Source: Verpa conica
Taxonomy: Eukaryota > Ascomycota > Pezizomycetes > Pezizales > Morchellaceae
NCBI GenBank assembly: GCA_033030425.1
Contig: JAUFSD010000002.1
Coordinates: forward strand, 682,001-746,000
Direction of reading: 5' to 3'
DNA: 64,000 nucleotides
Shown: positions 24,933-36,045 of the stretch, piece after piece
How positions within the stretch are numbered: position 1 is the first letter of the stretch
Layout: the number at the start of each line of letters is the position of its first letter
Made by a program: the position numbers and the translations under genes
Notes under the pieces: model-generated
Told to the model about the DNA's origin: nothing
Database searches by the model: none
The model's input: the letters and a program-made list of their open reading frames with translations, nothing else

Positions 24933-26757
24933 CTAAAAGTTAGCAAACACTGGTTTTCTCAACGGCAATACTTGAGGGGAATCTTCACCTGGATGGTCAT
25001 CACCAATGATATCATAGCTAACTAATCTATCACTAGACGATCTCTCATTGTACTGATTCCGTCGCTTGATTCTATTTCGCCATATCAGATAGAAATACAT
25101 CACTATACAAGTAGCAAGAGTCGCAAATACAGCCCCTAAAGCTGAGCTATGGCCTTTGCGATATAGCGGAGGATCATGATAGGCATGGTTGCCACCGATC
25201 CCACAGAGTTGACCAACTACATTTATCAAGGCGAGGGTCGTGCCGCTATTGTATTCAGATGTTAGACCCTAGCTGGCTACGGATCGCTGGAAAGGAGCTG
25301 CTTACCGTTTTGTATAGCCCACAGTATTCACCACCATCCACATCAGTATCAAAACAGTTGCTGGGAACCCTCCTAGAGAGAGAAGGCATGTTGCAGAAAA
25401 CCGAGCTTGAAGGCTGTCCGTAATAAGCAACATTGCGTAGCCGATTATCATTATTGATACAGATATCATCAATGGTATTCCTCGTAGGTTTTGTTTATCA
25501 GATAGCCATCCCCAAAAGATTGTGGAGACAAAACCACAGGCATAGACTATCACGGTCATTAGTTGTGCATTCACTTGAGAATAACCGAGACCCTAGATTT
25601 TATTGAGACATAATTTAGTTGGGATTTCCCCCCGTATAATGATAATTTGAGGACTGGGAAAACTTACCAGGATGATGTCAGGGAGAAAATTGGACAAAGA
25701 AGTCGTTGCAAAATGGTTTCCTCCACCAGCCAGGGCAAATAATAGGACTTTTGGATCTATAAGCGCTTTCAATATCAATTTTGGCCGTAGTTTAGTGTCT
25801 GATGTATTATGTGCCTTCCTAGTCCTTTTCACCAACAAGGCTTTTTCCGCATCTGAGAACCCAAACTTCACTTTCCCAGGAAATGCTGGTAATAGCAGGA
25901 AAACAAAGAAAGAAAATCCAATTGGAATTAACTAGTATTAGGTCAATATCTTTGAGGTAATTGAATTGTGTAAACCTACCCCTTCAATGAAGAAAATCCA
26001 CTTCCATGCAGGCCATCCATTCTTGCCATCAAGGTGGATCGAAATAGCGTAGGATATCAACCCGTTAAATGCGCCAGAAAGCGAGCCTACGGCGTAAAAT
26101 ATTCCACCTCGAAGTGCCAGCTCACGGTAACTATACCAAAAGGAGAGGTAAAGGACGGTTCCTTGAACGAATGCTTCTGAAGCACCGACAAATAGGCGTA
26201 GTACGAGAAGTGCCCCATAAGTATTGGCTTTGAGATGACTATAGGTTTATTGATTAGCAGCTACATAGATCACCTACTAGAAAATAAGAGTATGCTTACC
26301 AGACTGTGACTATTCCCCAGGCCAATACTGCCCCTCCAAATTGCATAGGTGGAGTCAGTATATGGAGGAGCAGTGTACCTGCGGGTTGGAAAACAGTGTA
26401 TCCGACAAGAAAAATACTTGTAACCATTGAATATTGACTCGGAGTTATCTGGAGATCATGACCCATGCCCGCAATTTTGGCATTACCAATATCGGATCTC
26501 CCCATCTGCGCTAGGAAGTAGATTGTTGTCAGGATTGGAAGAATGAAGAGATCAATTTTCCAGACTAAATGTTTCTCAAATTTGCGATCCACGGGTTCTT
26601 TGTCCAGCGATGCTGCTTCCTGTGATTCATCTACATCGATAGCCTCAATGTGCAAGCTTTGTTTTCCTTGGTCGTGTGATATCGAGGAGACTCCGATAGT
26701 CTGACTTGATGCTAGATGGGCAGGTTCTAATTCTGTTATATCGTGAATTGGTGCCAT
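24933..26757 (-). CDS. MFS anion:cation symporter, Dal5/Tna1 (allantoate permease) family
   Basis: Exons 26300-26757, 25980-26238, 25668-25931, 25306-25592 and 24933-25245 join to 526 residues. Recognisable family segments are WKIDLFILPILTTIYFLAQM, DIGNAKIAGMGHDLQIT, the QYSMVTSIFLVGYTVFQPAG helix, VLRLFVGASEAFVQGTVLYL, FWYSYRELALRGGIFYAVG, WKWIFFIEG, NHFATTSLSNFLPDII, QLMTVIVYACGF and the C-terminal LYRKGHSSALGAVF. Members import small carboxylates, nicotinate, allantoate, vitamins or related anions across the plasma membrane. The substrate is not predictable here. The start at 26757 follows the usual long acidic cytosolic N-terminus. It diverges from the AtuA-like gene, with a 0.7 kb shared promoter between them. 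Confidence 0.93.
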
Positions 26758-27431
26758 TTCTGTAATCAGAATATCATTTACTGCTGAGCGTATTATTGTA
26801 AATAGGCGGATTCACTTATTATTTATAAGATATCTCTTCACCAAGGCTATACCATATTATTGGTATTGATCTACAGAAGTTCACTGCCTATTAAAACCTC
26901 TGACTGGTACTCTGCACATTATGGAAAGCGTATTGAAGCGGATCTGTTTTTGGCCTTGCGTAATGGTAGTAAGTCCGTAAAGGGTATAGCCTTCACCTAG
27001 CGAAATTCGCTTGCGGGGCCGAGACGTAGGTTATTAATTCTCCGTCCTGGCTTCACCGCCCTCTATCGGCCAGAGATCCGCCGTCCTACGAGGCTTTTAA
27101 CTCCTGGTGTTTTAATCTGGAAATCTACAGGTCAGCAATAGAAACTTATACCGTGGTTCTGCATATACGGTTGCGTGCTCGATAGTAATAAGATCTCGGC
27201 TTGGCAACGGTCGACAAGGCTGACATCTTAATTGATTGAGCCGGTTGCAGCTGGTCTCGGCAGATATTCGCAAACAGACCCGGTATCGGTATCTGAAGCG
27301 GATTTCGCTTGATCTTTATGATTAATAGACTCTCTATTCTAAGTATAAACTGTAGTTTGCCAGGTGGTCCTTGATATGTTGATATTCTAAATAACATTAC
27401 GGGTTCTAAATACCTCCTATTTGTTACGTCT
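26758..27431. promoter_or_regulatory. Divergent promoter between the MFS anion permease and the AtuA-like gene
   Basis: This region separates two head-to-head genes. It has a CGG-N8-CCG inverted pair at 27067-27080, an everted CCG-N4-CGG at 27080? is not claimed; the everted pair is at 27280-27289, and other CGG triplets lie nearby. These are the triplet arrangements recognised by Zn2Cys6 dimers, and such a regulator is encoded about 2.6 kb away. Binding is inferred, not shown. Confidence 0.45.
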
Positions 27432-29340
27432 ATGTCTATAGAAAATAAGTGAGTTCCTCTTCCCCCAATTAACTATTGAAATACTTTATAATAATAGTAA
27501 TAATAGCTCCAACGATATATGCCCGGATGTCAAGATACTTACACCCATAGGGATGTTAGGTTACGGCTTTTCTACAAGCCTTCTGAACTCCAGCATCTTA
27601 GAACATTCACCAGACGCAATTATAATCGACTCTGGTTCTACAGATTCCGGCCCTCAGAAGCTCGCACTCGGTTCCACAACATGCCCTCGAGAAGCCTACG
27701 TAAACGACTTCAAACCATTGCTTGCCGCATGTTTCCATCACAAGATTCCACTCATCATCAGCTCTTGTGGGGGTGATGGCTCAGATGCACATGTCGATAT
27801 GTTCATGGATATTATACAGACATACTCGGGAGAGAAGGGTTATTCATTCAAGATACTCAAGCTGTATTCGGAGGTCGACAAGAAACAAGTTCTCGGGTAC
27901 TTAGGGCTGAATAAGATCGTGCCTTGTGGGCCGGTCCATGAGCTTACTCCGGCACTTATCGATGACACTCCCAGAATCGTGTCTCAGATGGGATACGAGC
28001 CAATCTTGGCCGCCATGGAGGAACATCCAGACTTTGACATCGCAATCATCGGCCGAGCCTACGATCCAGCACCGTATGCCGCCTTCACATCTTTCAAAAG
28101 TCACCGTATGATACCATTGGGACTGAGCTATCACATGGGCAAGATCATGGAATGTGGAGCTCTCTGCGCTGAGCCGAAAGGGAAAAGCGCAATGGCAACG
28201 ATTCATCAGGATAGCTTCGATATCAGGCCATTAGATAAGGGTGCAAGGTGCACTGCCATGTCTGTCGCCGCCCATACCCTCTATGAGAAGGCGAGACCAG
28301 ATATCTTATATGGGCCTGGTGGATATTTGGATTTGACAAAGTCGACTTATGAAGAACTACCAGATCAAATAAGTGTGAGTGTACGCGGTGGCGTATTTGT
28401 AGAAGTCGAAGAGGGCAAGTACACCCTTAAACTTGAGGGAGCAAAGACGCGTGGATATCGTACAATCTTTATTGGAGGGATCAGAGACCCGATACTCATC
28501 GACCAAATCGATGACTACATTGCAGGTGTCAAACGCTACATTACGTCGGTGCATCCCGGTGCCGAGTATGAAATTCTTTTCCACGTCTATGGTAAAGATG
28601 GAGTCATGGGTGACTTTGAACCATCCCGCGGTGTTGATTCGCCCTCTCCACATGAGCTGTGTATCATTGGCGAAGTTCAAGCAAGCTCCCAAGCTCTGGC
28701 AACCACTATCAGTAGCACTGCTCGGGTGGCCTGCATACATGGCCCATATCCAGGACAATTGGCAACAGCAGGAAACTTTGCGATGCCGTTCAGTCCACTA
28801 GATATGCCACTAGGTGAAGTTTGTGAATTCAGCATTTACCATCTCATGGAGATCGACAATCCTCATTCGTTCGTCAGAACCGTCGTGTCCACCATTAATT
28901 CGAAGAAAAGGGCTCGAATCGAAGACGAGGTTGACCTTAGTGGTCAAAACCCAGCACAGAAATACCGCCCGCCCCCGGTACAGCGGAGCCCTAGCAACCA
29001 GAAGCCGAAATACCTCTCTGACGCAGCAAAAGTTATCCGCTCGAAAAATGCGGGCCCATTTGAATTGACCTTTGATGTCATTTTTCCAGCAACTGCGGCA
29101 CATATTTATTATGCCATAAAATCAGCAAACCCACCAATACTTTCAGCAGAGGTTATTGCAGATATTTACCAGCTAAGGAAGGAGGATGTTTTCACGATTT
29201 GGTGGGACCAGGCATTAGCATTCAAAGCAACCATCCCAAGACCTAGGCCGAGTGGAGGGTTTGGAGAGCGTGATGTTCATGGCTGCCAGTTCCATGCCCC
29301 ACTCTTGAGTCTCAAGATAGATCATCTAGATTTAAAGTGA
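27432..29340 (+). CDS. AtuA-like (DUF1446) and DUF4387 fusion protein
   Basis: A 17-nt first exon (27432-27448) joins 27507-29340 across a GTGAGT...AATAG intron, giving 616 residues that begin MSIENNSNDICPDVKILTP. The N-terminal two thirds match the acyclic terpene utilisation AtuA/DUF1446 family: IIIDSGSTDSGPQKLALGS, ISSCGGDGSDAHVDMF, DFDIAIIGRAYDPAPYAAF, ARCTAMSVAAHTLYEKARPD and YGPGGYLDLTKSTYEELPD. The last roughly 100 residues match DUF4387 (GPFELTFDVIF through SGGFGERDVHGCQFHAPLL). A basic, Pro-rich linker lies between them. AtuA was named from Pseudomonas citronellol/geraniol catabolism, but no reaction is established. The two domains are usually treated as separate families, so the fusion suggests they form one functional unit. 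The neighbours (two permeases and a Zn2Cys6 regulator) point to small-molecule catabolism. No targeting signal is evident. Confidence 0.9.
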
Positions 29341-29857
29341 GCACTACGAGCCGGTTAGTAGATATTCTTTTATGTCATTGACAAGCTTGCAGGTTCTGAT
29401 CAGAATACTACGAGTTAAGAGTTGGAATGGAACGGACACTAGAGTACTCTTTGTTATGTATTTATTTAGTATATATCTTTTAGTCTTTGGATAAAATATT
29501 CATTCAGTGACCTTTTCGTACTGTTTTGGTATTCTTATAGAGGTCTATCATAGTATATCACTCGCCTTGATCTCCCAAGATGAGTATTGATCTAGCAATT
29601 TGATTTTGTAAAAATAGACGTTCTGTGAATTCACTTTTATTCAGTTTTAGATGCTTTGTCATGTCTATTTCTATGCATGACAAGATATTAAATCAAGATA
29701 GAAAACATTGAAATCCCAGCCAGCGCCCCTTCCCCTCGGAACTACCAACTCCAATACATGCAATATAGAATAGCCCCAGGTGAAACAATAAATACAAATG
29801 AAAAAAACGAAAGAGTAAAGAATGGCAAGAGAAAAATAGAAGTTAACTAAAGCATTA
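29341..29857. other. Convergent intergenic spacer
   Basis: AT-rich 3' flanks of the AtuA-like gene (+) and the Gly-Ala-His gene (-). No further feature was seen. Confidence 0.4.
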
Positions 29858-30697
29858 CTAATGATGTGGATAGATCGATCTGCTGCCTCCAACTCTAACC
29901 AACCCCCGGCTCCCACTGTGAATCTGGTCAGCTCCACCGCTTGGAACCATAGCGTTACTAGGCCTGCTATTGTGTACCAAAGCAGAAGAAATTCGTTGAC
30001 TTCTTCGAGCTGGTGGTGTTTCCGGCACATGGGCGTGGTGACTTGAGTGCAAATGGTTTGAGTGTGGGTGCTCCCGCGTGTTTGAGTGTGAATGCTCCTG
30101 CGTGTTTGAATGTTCGGTATGCTGAGCTCCGGTCCGGTGTCCCATGGGATTTCTTGTTATAATTTGCTGAAAGCCTTGACGGAATCTGGGAGCTGCTCCA
30201 TGTCCTCCATGTGCTTCATGTGCTCCATGTGCTCCATGTGCTCCATGTGCTCCATGTGCTCCATGTGCTCCATGTGCTTCGTGTGCTCCGTGTGCTCCAT
30301 GTGCTCCGTATGCTCCGTATGCTCCGTGTGCTCCATGTGCTCCATGTGCTCCATGTGCTCCATCCCCACCGCTCGAATGGTGGTAAGCCGGTTGACTGAT
30401 TCTTGGGATAGACCTGTTCAAGGAAGTGTTTGTCGCCGTGAGTGCACGGATAAGGCCGGGTCGATTGCTTGCGGACATCATGGAATTAATTTCTCGTCTG
30501 GGGGCATGGGATGCGCCATGTCGTGAGTGCTCGGGGGCACGAGTGCCATGTCCTGAACCACCACCACCACCACCAGTATAACTTCTTGTTCTTGGACCAA
30601 CTCTAGGGCGCTGGCTGGAGCTTCGGCGGACAAGGGAGGGACGAAGCACGTTCGGCTGAATGTAAGAAGGGGAACCAATTTGAGTACGGTTACTCAT
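29858..30697 (-). CDS. Low-complexity protein with Gly-Ala-His tandem repeats
   Basis: An intronless frame of 279 residues. The N-terminus is Ser/Arg/Pro-rich with a run of six glycines. The centre is about 19 copies of a G-A-H tripeptide (variants GAY, EAH, GGH), and the C-terminal third is His/Ser/Arg-rich. No known domain is present. The repeat comes from a 9-nt minisatellite and is open in other frames too, so open length alone is weak evidence. In favour of a gene: the frame extends well beyond the repeat on both sides, composition stays consistent, and the ATG sits at the edge of an AT-rich leader. It could be a disordered or metal-binding protein, or not a gene at all. Confidence 0.5.
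   Translation of the reverse strand: MSNRTQIGSPSYIQPNVLRPSLVRRSSSQRPRVGPRTRSYTGGGGGGSGHGTRAPEHSRHGASHAPRREINSMMSASNRPGLIRALTATNTSLNRSIPRISQPAYHHSSGGDGAHGAHGAHGAHGAYGAYGAHGAHGAHEAHGAHGAHGAHGAHGAHGAHEAHGGHGAAPRFRQGFQQIITRNPMGHRTGAQHTEHSNTQEHSHSNTREHPHSNHLHSSHHAHVPETPPARRSQRISSALVHNSRPSNAMVPSGGADQIHSGSRGLVRVGGSRSIYPHH
30193..30363. repeat. 9-nt tandem repeat (TGCTCCATG unit)
   Basis: About 19 imperfect copies of a 9-bp unit lie head to tail. The unit length preserves the reading frame on both strands. Variants differ by single transitions such as CCG for CCA or TTC for TCC. Copy number is likely to vary between strains. Confidence 0.9.
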
Positions 30698-33600
30698 ACT
30701 TTCTTGTAAAAGACGATAAGATCTAAACGATTCTTATAAAAAACGAAATGTATTTCTTCGGGGAGGGGGTAGATGTTTAGCGTATGGGTCGTCCTTTAGA
30801 GCTCGGATGTTGAACAGAAGAGAGGGAAGATGGAGGAAATAGGACAGGAATTGCCTTATTTAAAGAGTAGTAAATAATATATTATTTATTGTTATCGCGA
30901 GATTTGGGGGGCACACAAAATCTTGAGCTGACGTTGTTTGTTTCCCTGCCCCCGCCACCATCAGCGCCGTTTTCCTGCAGCGATCAAGGAAGACGAACCT
31001 GGAACCCGTCACTACGTAGGTTCACTTGAAACTGGCCAACTGCCATACAGTCGGGACTTATCTGTGCCGAAATATCAATAGAAATCCGATGAGTGTTTGG
31101 CCGACTTAAACTGGTGTTGGTGTGCACCGGTACGTCAGCCGACCATCATATAATTCAACCAATCAGCCTGCTGCACGCATGCACACTTGATATTGATGGG
31201 GCCAATAAATTCAGATGATCTACAGTGCTCCAGCTCCCCGCTTCCATGCTTTTTTTTCTTTTTTTTTTTAGGGTGAGCACCACCGAAAACACAGATATCA
31301 GTCAAACAAGGCAAAGATCATATACGAAAAGTTTACGGGGTTGAAATATGTTCATTGGGGAAATAATGTACTCTGATTGATACTATAATAGATATAGGTT
31401 TTTTTTTTATTTTGAACGTATACATGTAGTTAATTACTCAGAATCTCTTTTATTTCAGCGGCAACACATGAGATATGCCTTGGTCGTCATTCAACTCATC
31501 TCAATATCTAGTAAACACTCGGACCAAGGCTTCCTCCTTGGGAGGAGCACTCCGCAAAAGGTAATTTTACAAATTAGGTACACTCTTTCCGAAGTTATCT
31601 CTATCATCGAGCACAAGACAGACTCTGAGAGATAGTAGCCCATCTTTAGTTGTATATGATGAAATAGCTCTACTAAAATCAACAGGGGTATGCCAGTAGA
31701 AATCATTATGATAGGTTTCATTCCCCAAAGATTTTCACCTATGACTAGCAAAACAGGCAGCCAAGACGATTCTTGACATCGGCTTTCCTGCTAGTCCTTC
31801 ATCATCCACACAGAATGCCTCGTCATATACTCCATCCTTCCCCGTAGTCCAAACATTTCGTGTAACCCGCTATCCGAGTGACCTATGACGTGGCTGTGTT
31901 AGCTGAGAAACAAATATCTCGATTAACTTGATATGTGCCATGATTTTCATCCGCAAGGCTGCCTCTGGTTTCAGGATACACCTCTATTAAACCCTTCCAC
32001 TACGGCCCATGATTAACAACATGGTTGCTATAAAAATCCACGGCTGAAACCGGGTACAATTAAAATTACCTGGTGTAGGTATATGATAGGAGTATCTAAA
32101 CACTACAGCCTTGAGCACTAATCTATAATTGAGGCGTAGCTACCGAGTGATGCGCCATGACCTTGGCTGCCTCGATGCTAACAGCTCTGCTTGAACTATC
32201 ACTTCCATATCTGGAATGATTTGTTTCGAAGTTGCCTACATGATCGAAAGACAATGAGTAGATATTCGAAAGACTAATCCATATAAGATACATACATACA
32301 TTATCAAAAGACAAAAATGCAGGTAGTATCCATTGCAAGTATAACCAGTTTTCCCATCATTCTAATTATCACTATTACCGATATATATCTAGATAGCTAG
32401 GAACTTGATGCCTCCACAAAAACCATAAGATCATTCGCTCTGGGGGATCCGATAATCAGCAAATTTCAACCCTAGATTAGTTGCAAACTTTATATTAGTA
32501 AGGTTTTCCGGCTTCTTCTCGCTGGCTTATATCGCGCATAGATATAAACTACATACTTTCTTGAAACATGGATAAGCGTAGGAGCCTGTAGCTGGAGGCG
32601 CAAGCTTAGGGGTAAAAGTATTATTTCTAAGAGCTAGAGTGGCCGAGGCCCAAACACTGCAAATTTTTTGAAGCCAAGTAATGTTGACAGGTGACAAAAA
32701 TCTTCTCACTAGAAGGAATTCTTAGAGAACTTCTCGCAGCAGCATTGGCCAATACATCTCTGCCAGTATGTTACCATTGGCTATATATTCTGGACTTCAT
32801 GCATGGTTTCTTGGCCTTTTCTCTGCATCCACTGAGAGTTCGAGTCTGTTTCTTAGTATTTGTATTGTAGGATTATATTATGGGGAGTTTATTCAGTTAT
32901 ATTATTCTCTCCTTTCACAAGCGCTAGGTATATTCAAGTAAATTTGTTTGATGTTCAATATTTTCGCCCACTGTACGGAGTGGGTGATCGAATTGAACAT
33001 GAGGTATTGGGTTTCCTAGCTTGCATACTACATGTATGATGTCATTCCGTATCCTTTCCAACTCTTCGCCCTGAATTTCATAGGTGCAAAAACTTTGCCT
33101 TAAGATATGAATATTATTCTTAAGATCGTTCCTAATGTGTATATAGCAAAACCATCCACTAAACTCTCTACTGAATAAACCATTAGTAAATGCAGAAAAA
33201 AAACTCAAATGCCTCATGAAGTGCCGGGAATAGGTTCCTCAATACTAGTACCCTAAGGAGCTAGAAACACGCTACGGTATGTATTTTGATGGATTTTGTT
33301 TGCGTGATTCTGCAAAAGGATTATTACTCACACATCCCATCCGAAAAGCACACTTTCTATGTACCCCAGCCTCGCTATACGATACCAAGGAAGTAGTTTC
33401 TCTAAACGAAGCGATAGGGTATGTAAGAGAGGTGTGCTAACAACCATCCTTGCCGGCCAACCCCCCTGCAAATAACATGACAGGGCCTTAAAGGCCATTC
33501 TATCCCCTAGGGCCCCGTAAGAAAAGCACAAGGCCAAAGCATTCGTAAACCTATAAACCACTTATATTCATCATCCCTCAGTGCAGGGGCAGGGCGGCGA

Positions 33601-35243
33601 CGATCCACTCGACACTGAAAGACAACGCAGAGTTAAAGGGACCTTGCATATATCCAGGAAAACAAAGTATTGGGTCTTGAATTTAGCCAAAGATTGAGGT
33701 CTCGGGCAGTCAGATACTGCCTCTATTAATTAATACCCATAAACTTAGGATGTAACCTAATTCTTGTTAAATCTTGTGAAAAAGTTATATATATTAATTA
33801 CCATTACAGTTCCATTATCGACTTGACCCACTGAGGTCCGCTAATAAGAATCGAACCAACATAGCTTTTACAACTTTTCTCTTCTCAAGGAACCTCCCCC
33901 TGGAAGTGTGTGCATCATGGAGAATGACTCGATAGACTGTCTTTTTTTACCCTAGACAAGGTTATTGAAACAAGTGCCCCATGCAGTGATCGGCTCTGTA
34001 GATCATGATAATCATCTCAATTAAAGTTGTATTGGCATTTATGTAAGCCTTGAGTTTCATGACTTAGGTTACCTGAGATAGGATGTTAAGGCGATCGAAA
34101 TAGCTCATCGCCTCGCAATTTTTTCTTATAAAGTACATGTAGTTATATAGCTATGTATACATAAGCCCTGTCAATATGAATACCACTGGCCGACTGGAGT
34201 ATGTTGAAAGCGAAAAAAAAATCACCCCAAGCTATAAACGGCAAAATTAAAAATCAAGAGTTCATATACAATTCTATATGTGTTGATGCTTGGGATCGTG
34301 GCTGACTGTGCTACAAGTATCTCTCGCTGCTTCCTTTGTATTGAGGCCATGTAGGATTGAAAATAAGTTCGACTGAGATATAAATTGATATAGATAAGGA
34401 AGCCGCGGAGAAATTCATGAAGGTGCTAGATAAGACGGACCGGTGTAGGATTCAGAATTAAAGTCCCAACGCTTTTTTGCCTTGGCTGGGCTGGTAGTAT
34501 CTAGTGATTCGTGCCCAGTGTCAAGCCACTTCTAAAAAAGCACGCAGGTATTTGTGAGGCGGAATGCAACAGGGTGCTTGAACAACAAAGGTCCTGAGGC
34601 CAGACTACTTCGCCCTCTCACTTAAAGATTGATAGAGAGCCCCCATAGCCAATGTTTCTGACCTAGTTTGTTCCAGCGAGCTTCGGCCCCAGCTTTACCA
34701 GTATTCTCGAAAGTTTCCTTTCCTGGAGGTATTTCCTCCGTGACGTCATATAGATAACGTTATCGCGGACCCTGCAGACCCCAGGGATCTATACTTACAT
34801 GTACCACTCGATCATGTCACTGCGTTGAAGTCGTGTTTCCTAATGAAGAAACTTTTCATTCATAAGCTAAAATCCCCAGACTTGTCTAAATCTAGGAGTT
34901 CCTACATATGGCCGGCTAGCATATAATGGAATCTCATTGAAAACTGGCATCCCAAAGCTCCTATGGGCCAGGGAAAGGCACCGAGATTATGCCAGGCGAA
35001 GGACGAGAGGCTGCCAAGCACATATCTATCGCTTCTTGCCTGATTGGGAAACGTAACTTCAAAACGGCAACATAAGTACAGTCGGCCGAAGAACCGGATC
35101 TGCCCCACCAACGAGGTCCAAAAAACTATTAAGGGACCCCTTTTCAAGTTCTCACCAGGTCTAATATTCCTTCAGTACCATCTCTGTGCTCTCTCACTCG
35201 ACTTCATCCTATCTTTCTTGATACCTCAAAGGTTGTTTTATAA
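30698..35243. other. Large gene-free AT-rich tract (4.5 kb)
   Basis: No frame with a recognisable domain or plausible exon chain was found on either strand. It contains T-rich runs near 31250-31270 and 31400, and four TACATGTA copies (31421, 33029, 34134, 34796). The far right end must hold the Mpv17 promoter. Composition suggests decayed repeats, but no terminal repeats or coding remnants could be identified. Confidence 0.45.
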
Positions 35244-36045
35244 ATGCTTCGTTGGTACGTACCTCACCCCGCACTTCTAGCCGCTCAATGAACTGACAAT
35301 GGTTTATATGGTCTAGGTATCAAGCACGTCTTGCGGCCAGGCCACTGCTGACGCAATGTATTACAACTGGGGTACTTACTGATTCGCTTCCCCTGAGGCT
35401 CCAATTTAAGGCTGACGGAGATGGAAACAAGGTATTATTCGGGACTGGAGACGTGATCGCGCAGCAGGTCGTTGAGCGACAAGGCCTTAAAAAGCACGAC
35501 ATTATGCGTACGGCACGAATGGGGGCCTATGGTGGATGTATATTCTACCAATTCCCCATACCCATATTCTCTCGTCCGCTTACCGTCAGGGAATAGTGAT
35601 CTTTGGGCCTATGGTTGTCAACTGGTACCGCTTCCTCGAGCGCTCTATCAAGATACCGGGCCGGCCCAATGCCGAGATTCTGGCAAGGGTAGCGTGTGAT
35701 CAACTTGTGTTCACCCCGTTGAACATGTTGTTTTTCTTCTCGACGTTGTCTGTTCTAGAGGGCAGTGATCCGAAGGAGAAGTTAGGGGCCAACTATTGGA
35801 CTGGGTTAAAGACCAATTGGATGGTTTGGCCAGCAGTGCAGCTGATTAACTTTAAGCTGGTACCGTTGAACCATCGGTTATTGGTCGTAAACTTCATCAG
35901 TTTAGGTAATAATTCCTTCCATTTTCATGAGTCTCTGCTTATGCATTCGTGATACATAGGATGGAACTCCTATCTCAGCTACCTCAACCAGCAGAAGGGT
36001 GGAAAGCCAGAAGTGAGCGAGAAAATCGAAGAGATTTTAGATTAA
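35244..36045 (+). CDS. SYM1: Mpv17/PMP22 family membrane protein (Sym1-like)
   Basis: Exons 35244-35254, 35317-35371, 35432-35537, 35597-35905 and 35960-36045 give 188 residues, the usual family size. It starts MLRWYQARLAARPLLTQCIT, then GVLFGTGDVIAQQVVE, MGAYGGLIFGPMVVNWYRFL, and the diagnostic end WMVWPAVQLINFKLVPLNHR with VVNFISLGWNSYLSYLNQQ. Family members are four-helix proteins of the inner mitochondrial membrane (Sym1/Mpv17) or peroxisomal membrane (PMP22). Sym1 is needed for ethanol growth and mitochondrial function under heat stress in yeast. The 11-nt first exon was placed because it restores the conserved MLRWY start. Mitochondrial Sym1 is the best guess over other family members. 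Confidence 0.9.

Noticed and set aside
30110..30526. Cys/Met-rich frame on the + strand across the 9-nt repeat, and Glu-His-Met frame on the - strand
   Set aside because: These are other-frame readings of the tandem repeat. They lack sequence support outside the repeat.
33830..33880. T-arm-like GGTTCGATTC on the - strand
   Set aside because: Neighbouring bases do not pair into a T stem, and no anticodon or acceptor arm can be drawn.
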